In this document: positions 25,701-33,891 of the stretch, one piece after another | How positions within the stretch are numbered: the stretch's first letter is position 1 | Layout of the letters: each line of letters opens with the position of its first letter | Assembly: GCA_037140475.1 (NCBI GenBank) | Contig: JBAXEJ010000007.1 | Coordinates: 1-61,929, forward strand | Length of the DNA stretch: 61,929 nt | Source of the DNA: PALSA-1006 sp037140475 | Lineage (GTDB): Bacteria; Pseudomonadota; Gammaproteobacteria; Burkholderiales; Gallionellaceae | Direction: 5' to 3' | Made by a program: the position numbers and the translations under genes | The notes under the pieces: generated by a model | Seen by the model: the letters and a program-made list of their open reading frames with translations, nothing else | Told to the model about the DNA's origin: nothing | Databases searched by the model: none

Positions 25701-27467
25701 GCCGTGTATTTCGACTACATCCAATTCTTTATTAATGAGCACGCTAGGCGGTGCATATATCTCAGAGAGTGCTTTCTGTAACTTACTTTCATGCTTGCGT
25801 TGCGTCCGTTCTGCGATGGTAATGGGTTGCTTAGCACCAGCACTGGAATCCTGACTGGAATAAAGCGGAATGGGAATGATCTGATCTTTTGTGGCGACAC
25901 GCTTAAAAATGCGCGCCTCCTTGCTGACCGGTGAAAACAAATTTTCCTGATGTACGATACTTTCTGATTTTCCCAAAAACAAATAGGCTGACGGTCTAAG
26001 CGCAAAGTGAAAAATTGACAACACTCGTGTTTGCAATAGCGGTTGAAAGTAGATCAACAGATTGCGGCAGCTCACCAAATCTAAACGCAAGAATGGCGGG
26101 TCCAAAACCAAGTCTTGCCGAGCAAAAACCACCATGTCACGAATAGGTCGCGCAATTTCATAGAGATCTGCTCTCTTGCTAAAATATCGCGAGGTCGTTT
26201 CGGCGCTTACTTCTGCTAGTGAAGTTTCCGAATAAATACCCTTGCGCGCTACGCCCATCGCATCCATATCTATGTCGGTAGCGAAAATTTGAATGCGATA
26301 GTCGTTGAGTTTTCCACCCAAAATATCTGACAGCAAGATACCGATTGAGTATGCCTCCTCTCCGGTGGCGCAAGCCGGAACCCAAATTCTAATTTCATCG
26401 CCAGGTTGTTTTTCTGAAACGAGTTCTGCCAAAGTTTTGCGCAATCCCTCGAAACTATTTCGATCACGGAAAAATGCGGTCACCGAAATTAATATGTCTT
26501 TACTAAGCTTATTCAACTCATCCGGATTTTTTTTGCAATACTCGAAATATGCGGCAAGATTATTGAGCCGATTTGCAGCCATGCGTCGTTCTACGCGACG
26601 CGACAAGGTGGCTTCTTTATAGCCAGAGAAATCAATTTTTGATTGCTTGTACACCATTTGCAACAGTCCCTTCATGGTGACTGGTGCATTTTCTTGTTTT
26701 GCGGTTCTGTTGATCAATCCGTGGGCACGTGCGATTGCCGTAATTTCCTCAGCGATCCCTTTGCAGGTCAACACCCATTCAACACAGCCTGTGCTGATGG
26801 CCGCCTGTGGCATCCCGCTGTATTTTGCCGCTTCCGGGTCTTGTGCAAACGTAAACCCACCTGCCGCTTTAATTGCAGCGATACCTGCCGCGCCATCCGA
26901 CCCCGTGCCAGACAAAATCACGCCGATAGCGTCTTCACCTTTTTCTTCGGCTAACGAGTTAAACAAAGCTGTTGCGGAAGGTTTTGGCAATACCGTTTTG
27001 CCCGGCACTAGCAGACGCATCACCCCGTCCTTCATGATGATGTTCCAATTGGCGGGGGTGACATAAATGACGTTGGCTAAAGGCGTTTCACCGTCTTCCG
27101 CATCTTTCACCAGCATCGACGTTTCACGTGCAAGTAGCGGCACCATCATGCTGCGATGCGTTGGAGACAAATGCTGAACGACGATATAGGGCACACCCAA
27201 ATCATCGGGTAGATTGCTGATCATATCCGACAAGGCTTCTAGCCCACCGGCGGACGCGCCAATGCCCACGATAAAATTTCGCGCCTCTGCTGCAATGAGC
27301 ACTTCAGGGGTTTTGGCCGGTTGTTTAGCTCGCGAGGCGCGCGGTTTTTTACTTGCTTTTTGAGCTAGAAAGTTGAGCTCTTCGGTAGTCGTGTCAACTG
27401 TTACAACTGGTGACTTTTTTACTCTGGGAGGTGATTTAACTGTTTTCTTTTGAGCTGGTTTGTCCAT
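22773..27467 (-). CDS. CheB-CheR-PAS-GGDEF-EAL hybrid signalling protein
   Basis: 1564 residues. After a Lys/Pro-rich N-terminus, a CheB methylesterase domain spans about 60-250 with catalytic Ser in GASAGG, His in QHLSPTH and Asp in GTGSDGAAG. A CheR methyltransferase domain spans about 270-530 (PACATGEEAYSIGILLSD; ATDIDMDAMGVARKGIY; SCRNLLIYF). Then come a coiled coil of repeated ELxxxNEEL units (about 690-770), three PAS domains, a GGDEF domain with intact RIGGDEF, and an EAL domain with intact GAEALIRW and DDFGTGYSS. It lacks the CheB receiver domain. The chain may couple receptor methylation chemistry to c-di-GMP turnover, but no MCP gene is nearby. It is separated from bphO by 152 bp on the same strand. 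Confidence 0.95.
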   Translation of the reverse strand: MDKPAQKKTVKSPPRVKKSPVVTVDTTTEELNFLAQKASKKPRASRAKQPAKTPEVLIAAEARNFIVGIGASAGGLEALSDMISNLPDDLGVPYIVVQHLSPTHRSMMVPLLARETSMLVKDAEDGETPLANVIYVTPANWNIIMKDGVMRLLVPGKTVLPKPSATALFNSLAEEKGEDAIGVILSGTGSDGAAGIAAIKAAGGFTFAQDPEAAKYSGMPQAAISTGCVEWVLTCKGIAEEITAIARAHGLINRTAKQENAPVTMKGLLQMVYKQSKIDFSGYKEATLSRRVERRMAANRLNNLAAYFEYCKKNPDELNKLSKDILISVTAFFRDRNSFEGLRKTLAELVSEKQPGDEIRIWVPACATGEEAYSIGILLSDILGGKLNDYRIQIFATDIDMDAMGVARKGIYSETSLAEVSAETTSRYFSKRADLYEIARPIRDMVVFARQDLVLDPPFLRLDLVSCRNLLIYFQPLLQTRVLSIFHFALRPSAYLFLGKSESIVHQENLFSPVSKEARIFKRVATKDQIIPIPLYSSQDSSAGAKQPITIAERTQRKHESKLQKALSEIYAPPSVLINKELDVVEIHGDMQTFLQFPSGKFEMNLAQLLRREWRTEVQTLIHHADLKHTTAMGRVRPVKNRSGHSVKIEVHPVLSRDDQKQFLISFILQDTQTGDAPLSDQLPANSREIEEELVATREHLQTVIEELETSNEELQALNEEMQAANEELQSSNEELEASNEELQSTNEELTTVNEELIVKGGELSLVNTELENLQNSTGFSLVLLDQDLRLQRYNKEAATLFGFSLHTLGKSIPALSLPVVEVLDTARKAMADGIKRQQQIGFGGKHYNVICFPYTSQDQTLGGVIITFIDETELITAQHDTVSSQERLIGVMQNSPMLISIKDTAGHYQFVNTAFERTFDLEQSAIIGKADTQILPDEIATLFEKLHFDVLHKKTRIEVEELITIGEEKYWFSFICYPLNDNQGSVKAVCSQMINVTQRRELDEQKRLTATFFDAASEGIIITDIHQNIIKVNPAFTKVTGYDASDVIGQTPKILSSGKQDANFFREMWEGLKNHGWWQGELWNRHKNGSIYLEWLTINSVRNEKGVLTNYIAIFSDITLIKASQERLEYMVTHDELTSLPNRNELKGRMAQTYARAKRRGGTFALMFIDLDNFKNVNDSLGHEAGDLLLQQAAERLSICVRGEDTVARIGGDEFNVLLEDVTETQIANTAQRILDHISKPYLIKDQQAFVSASIGIAVYPKDAEDMETLIKNADSAMYQAKDKGKDSFQFFTADLKEQISHRIELENALHKAIAGDELRLVYQPEFELKTGTLIGAEALIRWNSKIYGNISPSEFIPIAEESDLILEIGEWVIETAATQLNQWRKDGTPLPGTLFVNVAPRQLMRQPLLAIIKRQLQKFHLPLRSIGIEITERTLMNSSEDIARKLHKIELEDIPIAIDDFGTGYSSLSYLKTFPISFLKIPNQFVDGIIEDESDKAIATAIQGVSAALNLKTIAEAIETQEQLDLLREIGCHSGQGYFLGKPVDPKEFAHLFFTGGGPHEQ

Positions 27468-27533
27468 GATGCGCCAAGGCTAACTTTATAAAGGCGGCAT
27501 ACTAATCTCAAACCGAGCTGGCAGATATTGGGC

Positions 27534-27559
27534 AAACCCTTGTAACCCACTAAGGGTTT
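27534..27559. terminator. Hairpin between the response regulator and the CheB-CheR hybrid
   Basis: AAACCCTT and AAGGGTTT form an 8-bp stem around a 10-base loop, located just past the response-regulator gene on the minus strand. No T-tract follows; it may attenuate read-through into the hybrid gene. Confidence 0.4.
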
Positions 27560-27592
27560 CCCTTGGATATGGATTTTTAATACGAAGGGCGG

Positions 27593-28249
27593 TTATCGCT
27601 CTGACGCGATCCAGTGGGTTGCGTATCTGATCAAATCAGCACCATCTTTCAACTGTAACTTAGTGCGGATATTCGCTCGATGCGATTCAATTGTTTTGAT
27701 GCTTCTACTTAATAGGTTAGCAATTTCCTGGCTACTGTGTGCCGCCCCAATAAGATGAAGCACCTCAAATTCACTTGGAGTGAGGGTATTGATTAACAAT
27801 TCAGATTCGGCGTTGCCAGTTACCATTCGATGAAGAAGTTGGGTATGCATCTGTGTGCTTAAATAGAAATTGCCTTTTAAGACTTCTCGAATAGCTGAAA
27901 TCAGCACATAACCCGGTTCTTGTTTCATGACATAGCCTCGTGCGCCAGAGCGCAAAGCACGCTCAGCGTAAACCGTTTCATCGTGCATCGAAACAACCAG
28001 CACGGGCAAAGTCGGAATTAACAGTTGGATACTTTTAATTAAGTCGAATCCTGAAAGCGTCTTTAACGATATATCAACCAGCACAATGTCAGGATTGAGC
28101 TCCGCCTCAAGTTTAGCGATAGCCTCTCCGCCATCTTCAGCTTCGGCAACCACCTCCATGTCGCTTTCACTGTTAATTAACATCGCCATGCCATGTCGCA
28201 ACATCGCGTGGTCGTCGACTATCATCACGTTTGTTTTCAACGTGAGCAT
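27593..28249 (-). CDS. NarL/FixJ-family response regulator
   Basis: 218 residues. The receiver domain has the acidic pocket MIVDDHAML, the phospho-acceptor Asp in PDIVLVDISL (about residue 58) and the conserved Lys in GYVMKQEPGY. The C-terminus is a LuxR-type helix-turn-helix (LTPSEFEVLHLIGAAHSSQE; RSIKTIESHRANIRTKL). It starts 1 base after the stop of the upstream kinase gene, so the pair is translated together. Targets are unknown; neighbouring GGDEF-EAL genes are candidates. Confidence 0.93.
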   Translation of the reverse strand: MLTLKTNVMIVDDHAMLRHGMAMLINSESDMEVVAEAEDGGEAIAKLEAELNPDIVLVDISLKTLSGFDLIKSIQLLIPTLPVLVVSMHDETVYAERALRSGARGYVMKQEPGYVLISAIREVLKGNFYLSTQMHTQLLHRMVTGNAESELLINTLTPSEFEVLHLIGAAHSSQEIANLLSRSIKTIESHRANIRTKLQLKDGADLIRYATHWIASER

Positions 28250-28250
28250 G

Positions 28251-29294
28251 TTATTGCCTCATTTCCAAGCTCACTGTAGTACCCCCCATGGAGTTTGAAA
28301 CCAATTCTAGTTTGCCCCCAATTTGGCTTGCACGATGCCGCATAATTTTGACTCCCATTCCTGAATTCGCCTTTGTTTTCATTATGTCTTGTTTATTAAA
28401 GCCGACTCCGTCATCACTAACCGACAAACTGATTAAATTATTTTGAATGATCAAACTAATTCGCAATTGAGTAGCTTGTGCATGGCGCACGGCATTATTT
28501 GCAGCCTCTTGAGTAATTCGGAATATGTTTATTGATTTCTCAGGATCGATCACTTTGACATCCCCAGAAAAAAAGAATTCGCAGTGAATCGGATAATGAG
28601 AATTAAAATTTGCAATTAGGGATTGCAGTGAATTGATCAGCCCACGAGATTCAAGCTCATAGGGGAGCAAACCTTGTGCAACTTGTTTACATTGAACGAC
28701 CGCATCTTTAATCTGAGCCGAAAGTGATTGGGTATCAATTAATAATTCGCTATGCCCTAAGTGACGTAATTTATTTTCAAGTACACTAACTTGATAACCA
28801 ATCGCCGCAATTTTCTGCCCTAGATTGTCATGCAAGTCCTGCCCGATGCTGCATAGCTGATTTTCGGCAATGGTGATTAAGCTCTCTTCTAGCAGCTTTC
28901 TTTCCGTGACGTCACGACAAACAACATAAGCCGCAAGGTAATTTTTATTATCATCGTACTTGAATCTGGCGTTGTCTTCTCGCCAAATATAGTGACCATC
29001 TTTATGTCTTGCACGGTAGCAATAACAGAATTCACTTTGCTGACCTTCAATCGCAGCAGATATTGAAGAAAACACTCTATCTCTATCATCAGGGTGAATT
29101 AGATTGTAAATATCTGCTGAATTTCTGCTCAGCTCTTCGCTTTCGCTGTAGCCGAGCTGCTTAATATATGAAGGGGAAACATATTGCACGGAACTATCTT
29201 GCGCAAAAATAATTATGCCGTCAGATGTGTTTTCGGCAATCAGGCGAAATATTTCTTCGCTTTGAATGAGTGCAGCCTCTGCCTTTCGCTCCAT
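28251..29294 (-). CDS. PAS-sensor histidine kinase (NarX/HisKA_3 type), cytoplasmic
   Basis: 347 residues without membrane segments. A PAS domain covers about 12-130 (FRLIAENTSDGIIIFAQDSS; ending VCRDVTERK). The HisKA_3 phospho-acceptor helix has His in CSIGQDLHDNLGQKIAAIG (about 152). The HATPase_c domain shows FRITQEAANNAVRHA, SVSDDGVGF and GMGVKIMRHRASQIGG. It is the cognate kinase of the NarL-type regulator immediately downstream. The signal sensed by the PAS domain is not evident; no heme or flavin ligand residues were recognised. Confidence 0.92.
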   Translation of the reverse strand: MERKAEAALIQSEEIFRLIAENTSDGIIIFAQDSSVQYVSPSYIKQLGYSESEELSRNSADIYNLIHPDDRDRVFSSISAAIEGQQSEFCYCYRARHKDGHYIWREDNARFKYDDNKNYLAAYVVCRDVTERKLLEESLITIAENQLCSIGQDLHDNLGQKIAAIGYQVSVLENKLRHLGHSELLIDTQSLSAQIKDAVVQCKQVAQGLLPYELESRGLINSLQSLIANFNSHYPIHCEFFFSGDVKVIDPEKSINIFRITQEAANNAVRHAQATQLRISLIIQNNLISLSVSDDGVGFNKQDIMKTKANSGMGVKIMRHRASQIGGKLELVSNSMGGTTVSLEMRQ

Positions 29295-29512
29295 GATACG
29301 AAGAAACCTTTCTCAAGTTTATTGATGCCAACTGCTACGCTACAACTTCTTCAAACGTCTATTCTTGCGGTGTAATGCATTGTTACACAGTTGTTATGTT
29401 GCTATTGTTGCAACGAGCGAATCAGCCAGTCACTTAAAATCTGCCAAATGAGAATGTTACTGCGCCCTACTAAAGTTTTTTTAAAAATTATATCCATCAA
29501 TTTTTCAGAAAA

Positions 29513-30328
29513 ATGATGAAATCCACACTGCCTAGCTTGTACATTCCTCACGGTGGGGGTCCCTGTTTTTTCATGGATCCTATGCCGGGATTTCCCCCTA
29601 CCCTATGGGATGGTATGGCGGCATTTTTGCGCTCCATTCCCAGTCTGATTGGAACAAACCCAAATGCAGTGCTGGTAATTTCGGCCCACTGGGAATGTCC
29701 CGTACCCACCGTGCTAGCCCCTGAAAAATTTGAGCTCCTGTATGACTACTACGGTTTTCCTAAACACACATACCAATTAACCTATCCTGTATCAGGCGCA
29801 CCTGATGTCGCTTCGCGCATTCAAGCCCTAGTGACACAGGCTGGCTTTGCCACGCATCAAGAACATAAACGTGGTTTGGATCACGGTGTATTTATCCCCC
29901 TTAAACTGATTTACCCTGATGCGGATATACCCATCGTGCAACTTTCACTTCTTAACGAGCTTGATCCTGCCAAGCATTTCGCAATGGGTCGCGCATTGGC
30001 ACCACTACGTGACGAGGGGGTACTCATCGTTGGTAGCGGCTTGAGTTATCACAACTTACGTGATTTTTTTCGCCCAGATGCAATGGCTGATGAAGCCTCG
30101 GTGCAGTTTGACACTTGGCTCGGTAACGCCATCACTGCCACACCGGCCGCTCGTGAGAGTGCGCTTACTCATTGGCAGCAAGCGCCCGGCGCAAAAGCCT
30201 GCCATCCTCGTAGCGAGCATCTACTACCGCTCATGGTTGTGGTCGGAGCCGCTGGTGAAGCAGTCGGAAAAATCACCTATCGCGAATCACTCATGGGTAA
30301 GATGGTCTCAGCCTATCAATTTGGCTAA
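29513..30328 (+). CDS. LigB/DODA-type class III extradiol ring-cleavage dioxygenase
   Basis: 271 residues. Conserved metal-site regions of the 4,5-DOPA dioxygenase (YgiD) family are visible: IPHGGGPCFFMD (N-terminal His), VISAHWECP, RGLDHGVFIPLKLIYP and GSGLSYHNLRDF. These enzymes use Fe or Zn to open catechol-like rings. The natural substrate in bacteria is uncertain. ATG codons at 29513 and 29516 are both possible. It ends 5 bases before the AlkD-like gene and is probably co-transcribed with it. Confidence 0.92.
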   Translation: MMKSTLPSLYIPHGGGPCFFMDPMPGFPPTLWDGMAAFLRSIPSLIGTNPNAVLVISAHWECPVPTVLAPEKFELLYDYYGFPKHTYQLTYPVSGAPDVASRIQALVTQAGFATHQEHKRGLDHGVFIPLKLIYPDADIPIVQLSLLNELDPAKHFAMGRALAPLRDEGVLIVGSGLSYHNLRDFFRPDAMADEASVQFDTWLGNAITATPAARESALTHWQQAPGAKACHPRSEHLLPLMVVVGAAGEAVGKITYRESLMGKMVSAYQFG

Positions 30329-30333
30329 TCCTC

Positions 30334-31029
30334 ATGCCGACAAAAATTCAAACTCATCTACGCAGCATTGCCGACCCGGCTGTCGCAAAAATCGCACAAG
30401 GGTTTTTTAAAACAGGGCCAGGGCAATATGGCGAAGGTGATATTTTTCTCGGCATCAAAGTCCCTACGCTGCGCGCTTTGATAAAAAGCTATCGCGACAC
30501 ACCCCTTAAAACGATTGCGGCACTAATCCAATCAAAATTTCATGAAGAGCGTCTATTTGCCTTGTTGCTGTTGATTGATTTCTATCAGCGCGGTGATGAA
30601 GCCACCCAGCAACAATCCTATGAACTCTACCTTGCCAATACAGCACACATTAATAATTGGGATTTGGTTGATGTTAGCGCACCGCACATCGTGGGTAATT
30701 TTCTGGCGGATAAACCACGCGACATCCTTTATCGTCTGATGAAATCGAACTTACTGTGGGAGCGTCGTATTTCCATCATCGCCACTTTTCATTTCATCCG
30801 CCAAAACGATTTTAAGGACACTTTAAAAATCGCCGAACACTTGCTCGGCGACCAACACGATCTCATGCACAAGGCCGTGGGCTGGATGTTGCGCGAAGTG
30901 GGCAAGCGCGATCAGGCAACGCTAGAAGACTTTTTACGGCAGCATAGCCAAACGATGCCACGCACGATGTTGCGCTACTCGATAGAACGGCTTCCTGAAG
31001 AACTACGACTTCACTATATAAAACGGTAA
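30334..31029 (+). CDS. DNA alkylation repair protein (AlkD-like HEAT-repeat glycosylase)
   Basis: 231 residues made of helical HEAT-like repeats. Family hallmarks are GIKVPTLRALIKSY, HINNWDLVDVSAPHIVG and LWERRISIIATFHFI. The Trp/Asp/Arg set of AlkD that recognises cationic alkylated bases appears to be kept (WDLVD; WERRI). It would remove N3- or N7-alkyl purines from DNA. A strong hairpin terminator follows directly. Confidence 0.92.
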   Translation: MPTKIQTHLRSIADPAVAKIAQGFFKTGPGQYGEGDIFLGIKVPTLRALIKSYRDTPLKTIAALIQSKFHEERLFALLLLIDFYQRGDEATQQQSYELYLANTAHINNWDLVDVSAPHIVGNFLADKPRDILYRLMKSNLLWERRISIIATFHFIRQNDFKDTLKIAEHLLGDQHDLMHKAVGWMLREVGKRDQATLEDFLRQHSQTMPRTMLRYSIERLPEELRLHYIKR

Positions 31030-31033
31030 ACAA

Positions 31034-31061
31034 AAAAAGAGAGGCCGAAGCCTCTCTTTTT
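31034..31061. terminator. Bidirectional rho-independent terminator
   Basis: AGAGAGGC-CGAA-GCCTCTCT with A-runs before and T-runs after the stem. It terminates the AlkD-like gene on the plus strand and the convergent Cyc2-like gene on the minus strand. Confidence 0.9.
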
Positions 31062-31113
31062 ATCCCAGCATTTAATGGGTATCAGCAGTCGCCGCACCCA
31101 CCTTGAGGGCGTT

Positions 31114-32439
31114 TTAGAACAATGCCTCTAACAACAAAGTTGTAGAGGTAATACCAACAGCCTCTTTACCATTTGCTGTCTTGTATGCATCATACGCAGA
31201 GCCAGATTGCATAGTGTAGTTTAGACCTAGGGCAACGTTTTGAGCGAGATCGTAAGTAGCGCCCAACATGATCGCGTTGTCAGCATACGATTTACCCTGA
31301 TCTGAGACACTCGCTGCTGCAGAACCATACTTTAAAGTAGCAAAACGTACAGCCGCTTGCACACTAGTCGCATGAGCAACTTCAATCGAAGTGGCCACGT
31401 TCAACGAAGTTGCAGCCAAATCTACCTGACTAACCCCGTTAGTTTTCACTAGGTTGGACCAACCACCAGCCATTTTGTTGCTGTTTACGTTAGCAGGGGC
31501 TGTACCATAGGTTACATACAAACCTGTTGGCATAGTGCCCAACTGGCCTTGCATCTGGAAATCAATCACCGTGGCTTCGTAGCTGGACCTGTCATTTGTC
31601 GTTGTCAATATAGACTGATCACCGCTAAAACGCTGCACACCAACAGCTGAATCCCAACCCGCTAATTCCATATTCATTACTGCACGAACATAGGTCAGAG
31701 GCAAATCATTTGCAGAGCCAGTTCCAGGTCCAACGGCACCGAACTTACCAAAACTCACAAAGCCCATGTCATTGTTCGCTACCAAGTTAATACCAGTCGC
31801 ATCAGTACGTGTGCCCAAGTAAGAGCCTGCGTACGTGGCCGCAACGTGCTGCTTGTTAGGTCCAGAGTTGCCCATCATCTTGTGTGTATCTGCTGCGCCA
31901 GTATTGAGTGTTTCAAAACCGTATGCCGCTCCTTGACCGCCGGTGTAAGCCACCAATCCGGCACGAGCCTCACCCACTGGGAACAACAATACCAACTTGG
32001 CAGCACCAGTTGCAGCAGCGCCAGCAGTACCCGCAGCACCCAACTCGGACAAGAAGCCGCCGAATTCAGCTAAACGACCACCGTAAAATAACGACAATTC
32101 GCCACCAGAAGCAGGGACTCCATAGCGAGCTTGGCCTTTACCGTTAGCACCGCTTGTAGCGCCTTTTTCATCTTGCCAGTAAGCCGATGACAAAACGCCC
32201 ATGTTCAAAAATTCAGGCATAGACAAACCTTCGCCCTCAATTTTGCCTTGAGCGCCCATCATGGTGAAGCCCGCACTCTTAAATGCGCGGCCAAAACCAT
32301 TGAGCAAAGGAAAGTGTTGGAAGTGACAAGCGGAGCACGCCATGCCGGTTTGACGAGCGAATACAGGAACTGCAGAGGCTTCAGGTGCAAAGGCGGTAAC
32401 AGCTAGAGTGGCCACCAAAGAAAGTACGATTTTTTTCAT
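31114..32439 (-). CDS. Cyc2-like outer-membrane monoheme cytochrome-porin fusion
   Basis: 441 residues from the ATG at 32439, which has GGAGGAG upstream. A signal peptide (ends PEASA) is followed immediately by FARQTGMACSACHFQHFP, containing a single CxxCH heme motif, then LNGFGRAFKSAGFTM. This N-terminal signature matches the Cyc2 family of fused cytochrome-porins. The remaining ~380 residues alternate in the Gly/Ala/aromatic manner of an outer-membrane beta-barrel and end in LLLEALF with the usual terminal Phe. In Fe(II) oxidisers, Cyc2 accepts electrons at the surface and passes them inward. Whether this one oxidises iron or another donor cannot be told from sequence. It lies 162 bp downstream of a two-component pair on the same strand. 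Confidence 0.78.
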   Translation of the reverse strand: MKKIVLSLVATLAVTAFAPEASAVPVFARQTGMACSACHFQHFPLLNGFGRAFKSAGFTMMGAQGKIEGEGLSMPEFLNMGVLSSAYWQDEKGATSGANGKGQARYGVPASGGELSLFYGGRLAEFGGFLSELGAAGTAGAAATGAAKLVLLFPVGEARAGLVAYTGGQGAAYGFETLNTGAADTHKMMGNSGPNKQHVAATYAGSYLGTRTDATGINLVANNDMGFVSFGKFGAVGPGTGSANDLPLTYVRAVMNMELAGWDSAVGVQRFSGDQSILTTTNDRSSYEATVIDFQMQGQLGTMPTGLYVTYGTAPANVNSNKMAGGWSNLVKTNGVSQVDLAATSLNVATSIEVAHATSVQAAVRFATLKYGSAAASVSDQGKSYADNAIMLGATYDLAQNVALGLNYTMQSGSAYDAYKTANGKEAVGITSTTLLLEALF

Positions 32440-32601
32440 TAAACTTCTCCTCCAGAGATTAATCTTCCCAATCATGTGATACTCCCCGTGCGATTGGGTG
32501 CGTCAGATACGTTGCACAAGATGTAGCGATCCTAGCAATATCAATGTCAAAGAAATGTTAAAAAGGAGCATGCAATGCAACAAATGTGATGACTAGCGGA
32601 A

Positions 32602-33891
32602 TTAATCTTGCATATTAGAAACGACTAATTTAGTGAAAAAAGAAACCGTCACCGTCGTACCAGCGCCGTCTAGGCTCTCAATCGAAATATACCAGCCAAA
32701 TCGATCACAAATGCGTTTCACCAATGACAACCCGACTCCTGCCCCCGCACTGCCCGCCCCTTTAAAATTTCGTTCAAAAACCCGTGCCAAGACTTCTTTA
32801 GTCATGCCAACACCTGTGTCATGTACTGTGAATTGTTGCGCCTCCAAGCGCAAAACCACTTTTCCAGACAATGTGTTAAACAAAGCGTTACACAACAGGT
32901 TCGCGACCATAACCTCAAAGAGAACGTGATCCGCATGCAGCTCTGGCTCTTCGATAATCTTCACTTCAAGCGTAATGGGCCTCTCTCTGATCAAATACTC
33001 ATGCTTAACTGCACAGCGCTGCACAATCAAGCCAACGTCTGGCAAAATCTTAACGGTAGCGGGTTCAATTTCACGCGCCATCAATAACAAACCCTCTCCT
33101 AGCGCCCCCATGTCTTGCTGAGCGTGCCGAATGCGGCCCAATCGTTCGCGCTGCTTGAGGGTCAGCGTAGGATCTTGTTCGAGCACCTCGAGCGCCCCTG
33201 AAATAATGGCCAACGGGGTACGTAATTCATGGCTTATATCGGCAGTGAAGTAACGCTCGCGCTCGATAAATTGGTACATTCGCTGTTGATAGCGATCAAA
33301 TGCGCGGGCTAATTCCCCTACCTCATCCTCTCTTATGAGTTTGGACGGCGTCACCATCAAATTTCCTTGTCCTGCCCCCCTTATTTGTTTAACCAACAAT
33401 GTCAGCGGTGTAACAATGCCGAACGCTACCCACGAACCGATCATGGCCGCAGCCACCATTAATAGCGTTGATAAGATAATCAAAATACGTAAGAAATCCG
33501 CTTCTTGCATATGCTGATTTTCCGTCTCAAATAGCAAATAAAAGCGCGCATCATCATGGTCGGCAATGAGTACACGGTAATCAATGGTGCCAATTTCCAC
33601 GTTATGAGCCTGGGGGGGCAATATCGCAATTTTTGCGGGAATATCTACCCCGGGTCTGCGCGCAGAGCGCACAAACACCTTGATCGAAACAGTATTGGGT
33701 GGGGTAAACAAGGGGTTCTGCGCATAACGCTTAATGCTATCTTCTAACTCGGCACCAAGTATCTCATCCATCAGATGATGACCAATTCGAGTGGAGATCC
33801 AATACAAGCTTCCAGAAAAAAGAATGCTTAATGCGACCGCAAAAACCGCAAAAACAACCGCTACGCGAAAACGCAGACTTTTAGTCTTCAT
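32602..33891 (-). CDS. Membrane sensor histidine kinase upstream of the Cyc2-like gene
   Basis: About 429 residues from MKTKSLRF, which overlaps the upstream regulator's stop by 11 bases; a longer frame to 33963 is unlikely. Two membrane segments (about residues 10-30 and 150-173) enclose a ~120-residue periplasmic sensor region. HAMP follows, then HisKA with FTADISHELRTPLAIISG (phospho-acceptor His) and HATPase with MVANLLCNALFNT, VHDTGVGM and GAGVGLSLVKRI. It pairs with the OmpR-type regulator. Position suggests control of the cytochrome-porin gene, possibly in response to metal, donor or envelope state; this is inference. Confidence 0.9.
   Translation of the reverse strand: MKTKSLRFRVAVVFAVFAVALSILFSGSLYWISTRIGHHLMDEILGAELEDSIKRYAQNPLFTPPNTVSIKVFVRSARRPGVDIPAKIAILPPQAHNVEIGTIDYRVLIADHDDARFYLLFETENQHMQEADFLRILIILSTLLMVAAAMIGSWVAFGIVTPLTLLVKQIRGAGQGNLMVTPSKLIREDEVGELARAFDRYQQRMYQFIERERYFTADISHELRTPLAIISGALEVLEQDPTLTLKQRERLGRIRHAQQDMGALGEGLLLMAREIEPATVKILPDVGLIVQRCAVKHEYLIRERPITLEVKIIEEPELHADHVLFEVMVANLLCNALFNTLSGKVVLRLEAQQFTVHDTGVGMTKEVLARVFERNFKGAGSAGAGVGLSLVKRICDRFGWYISIESLDGAGTTVTVSFFTKLVVSNMQD

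Noticed and set aside
26647..27066. 139-codon plus-strand frame inside the CheB domain
   Set aside because: Shadow frame opposite the CheB domain of the hybrid gene; no domain signature.
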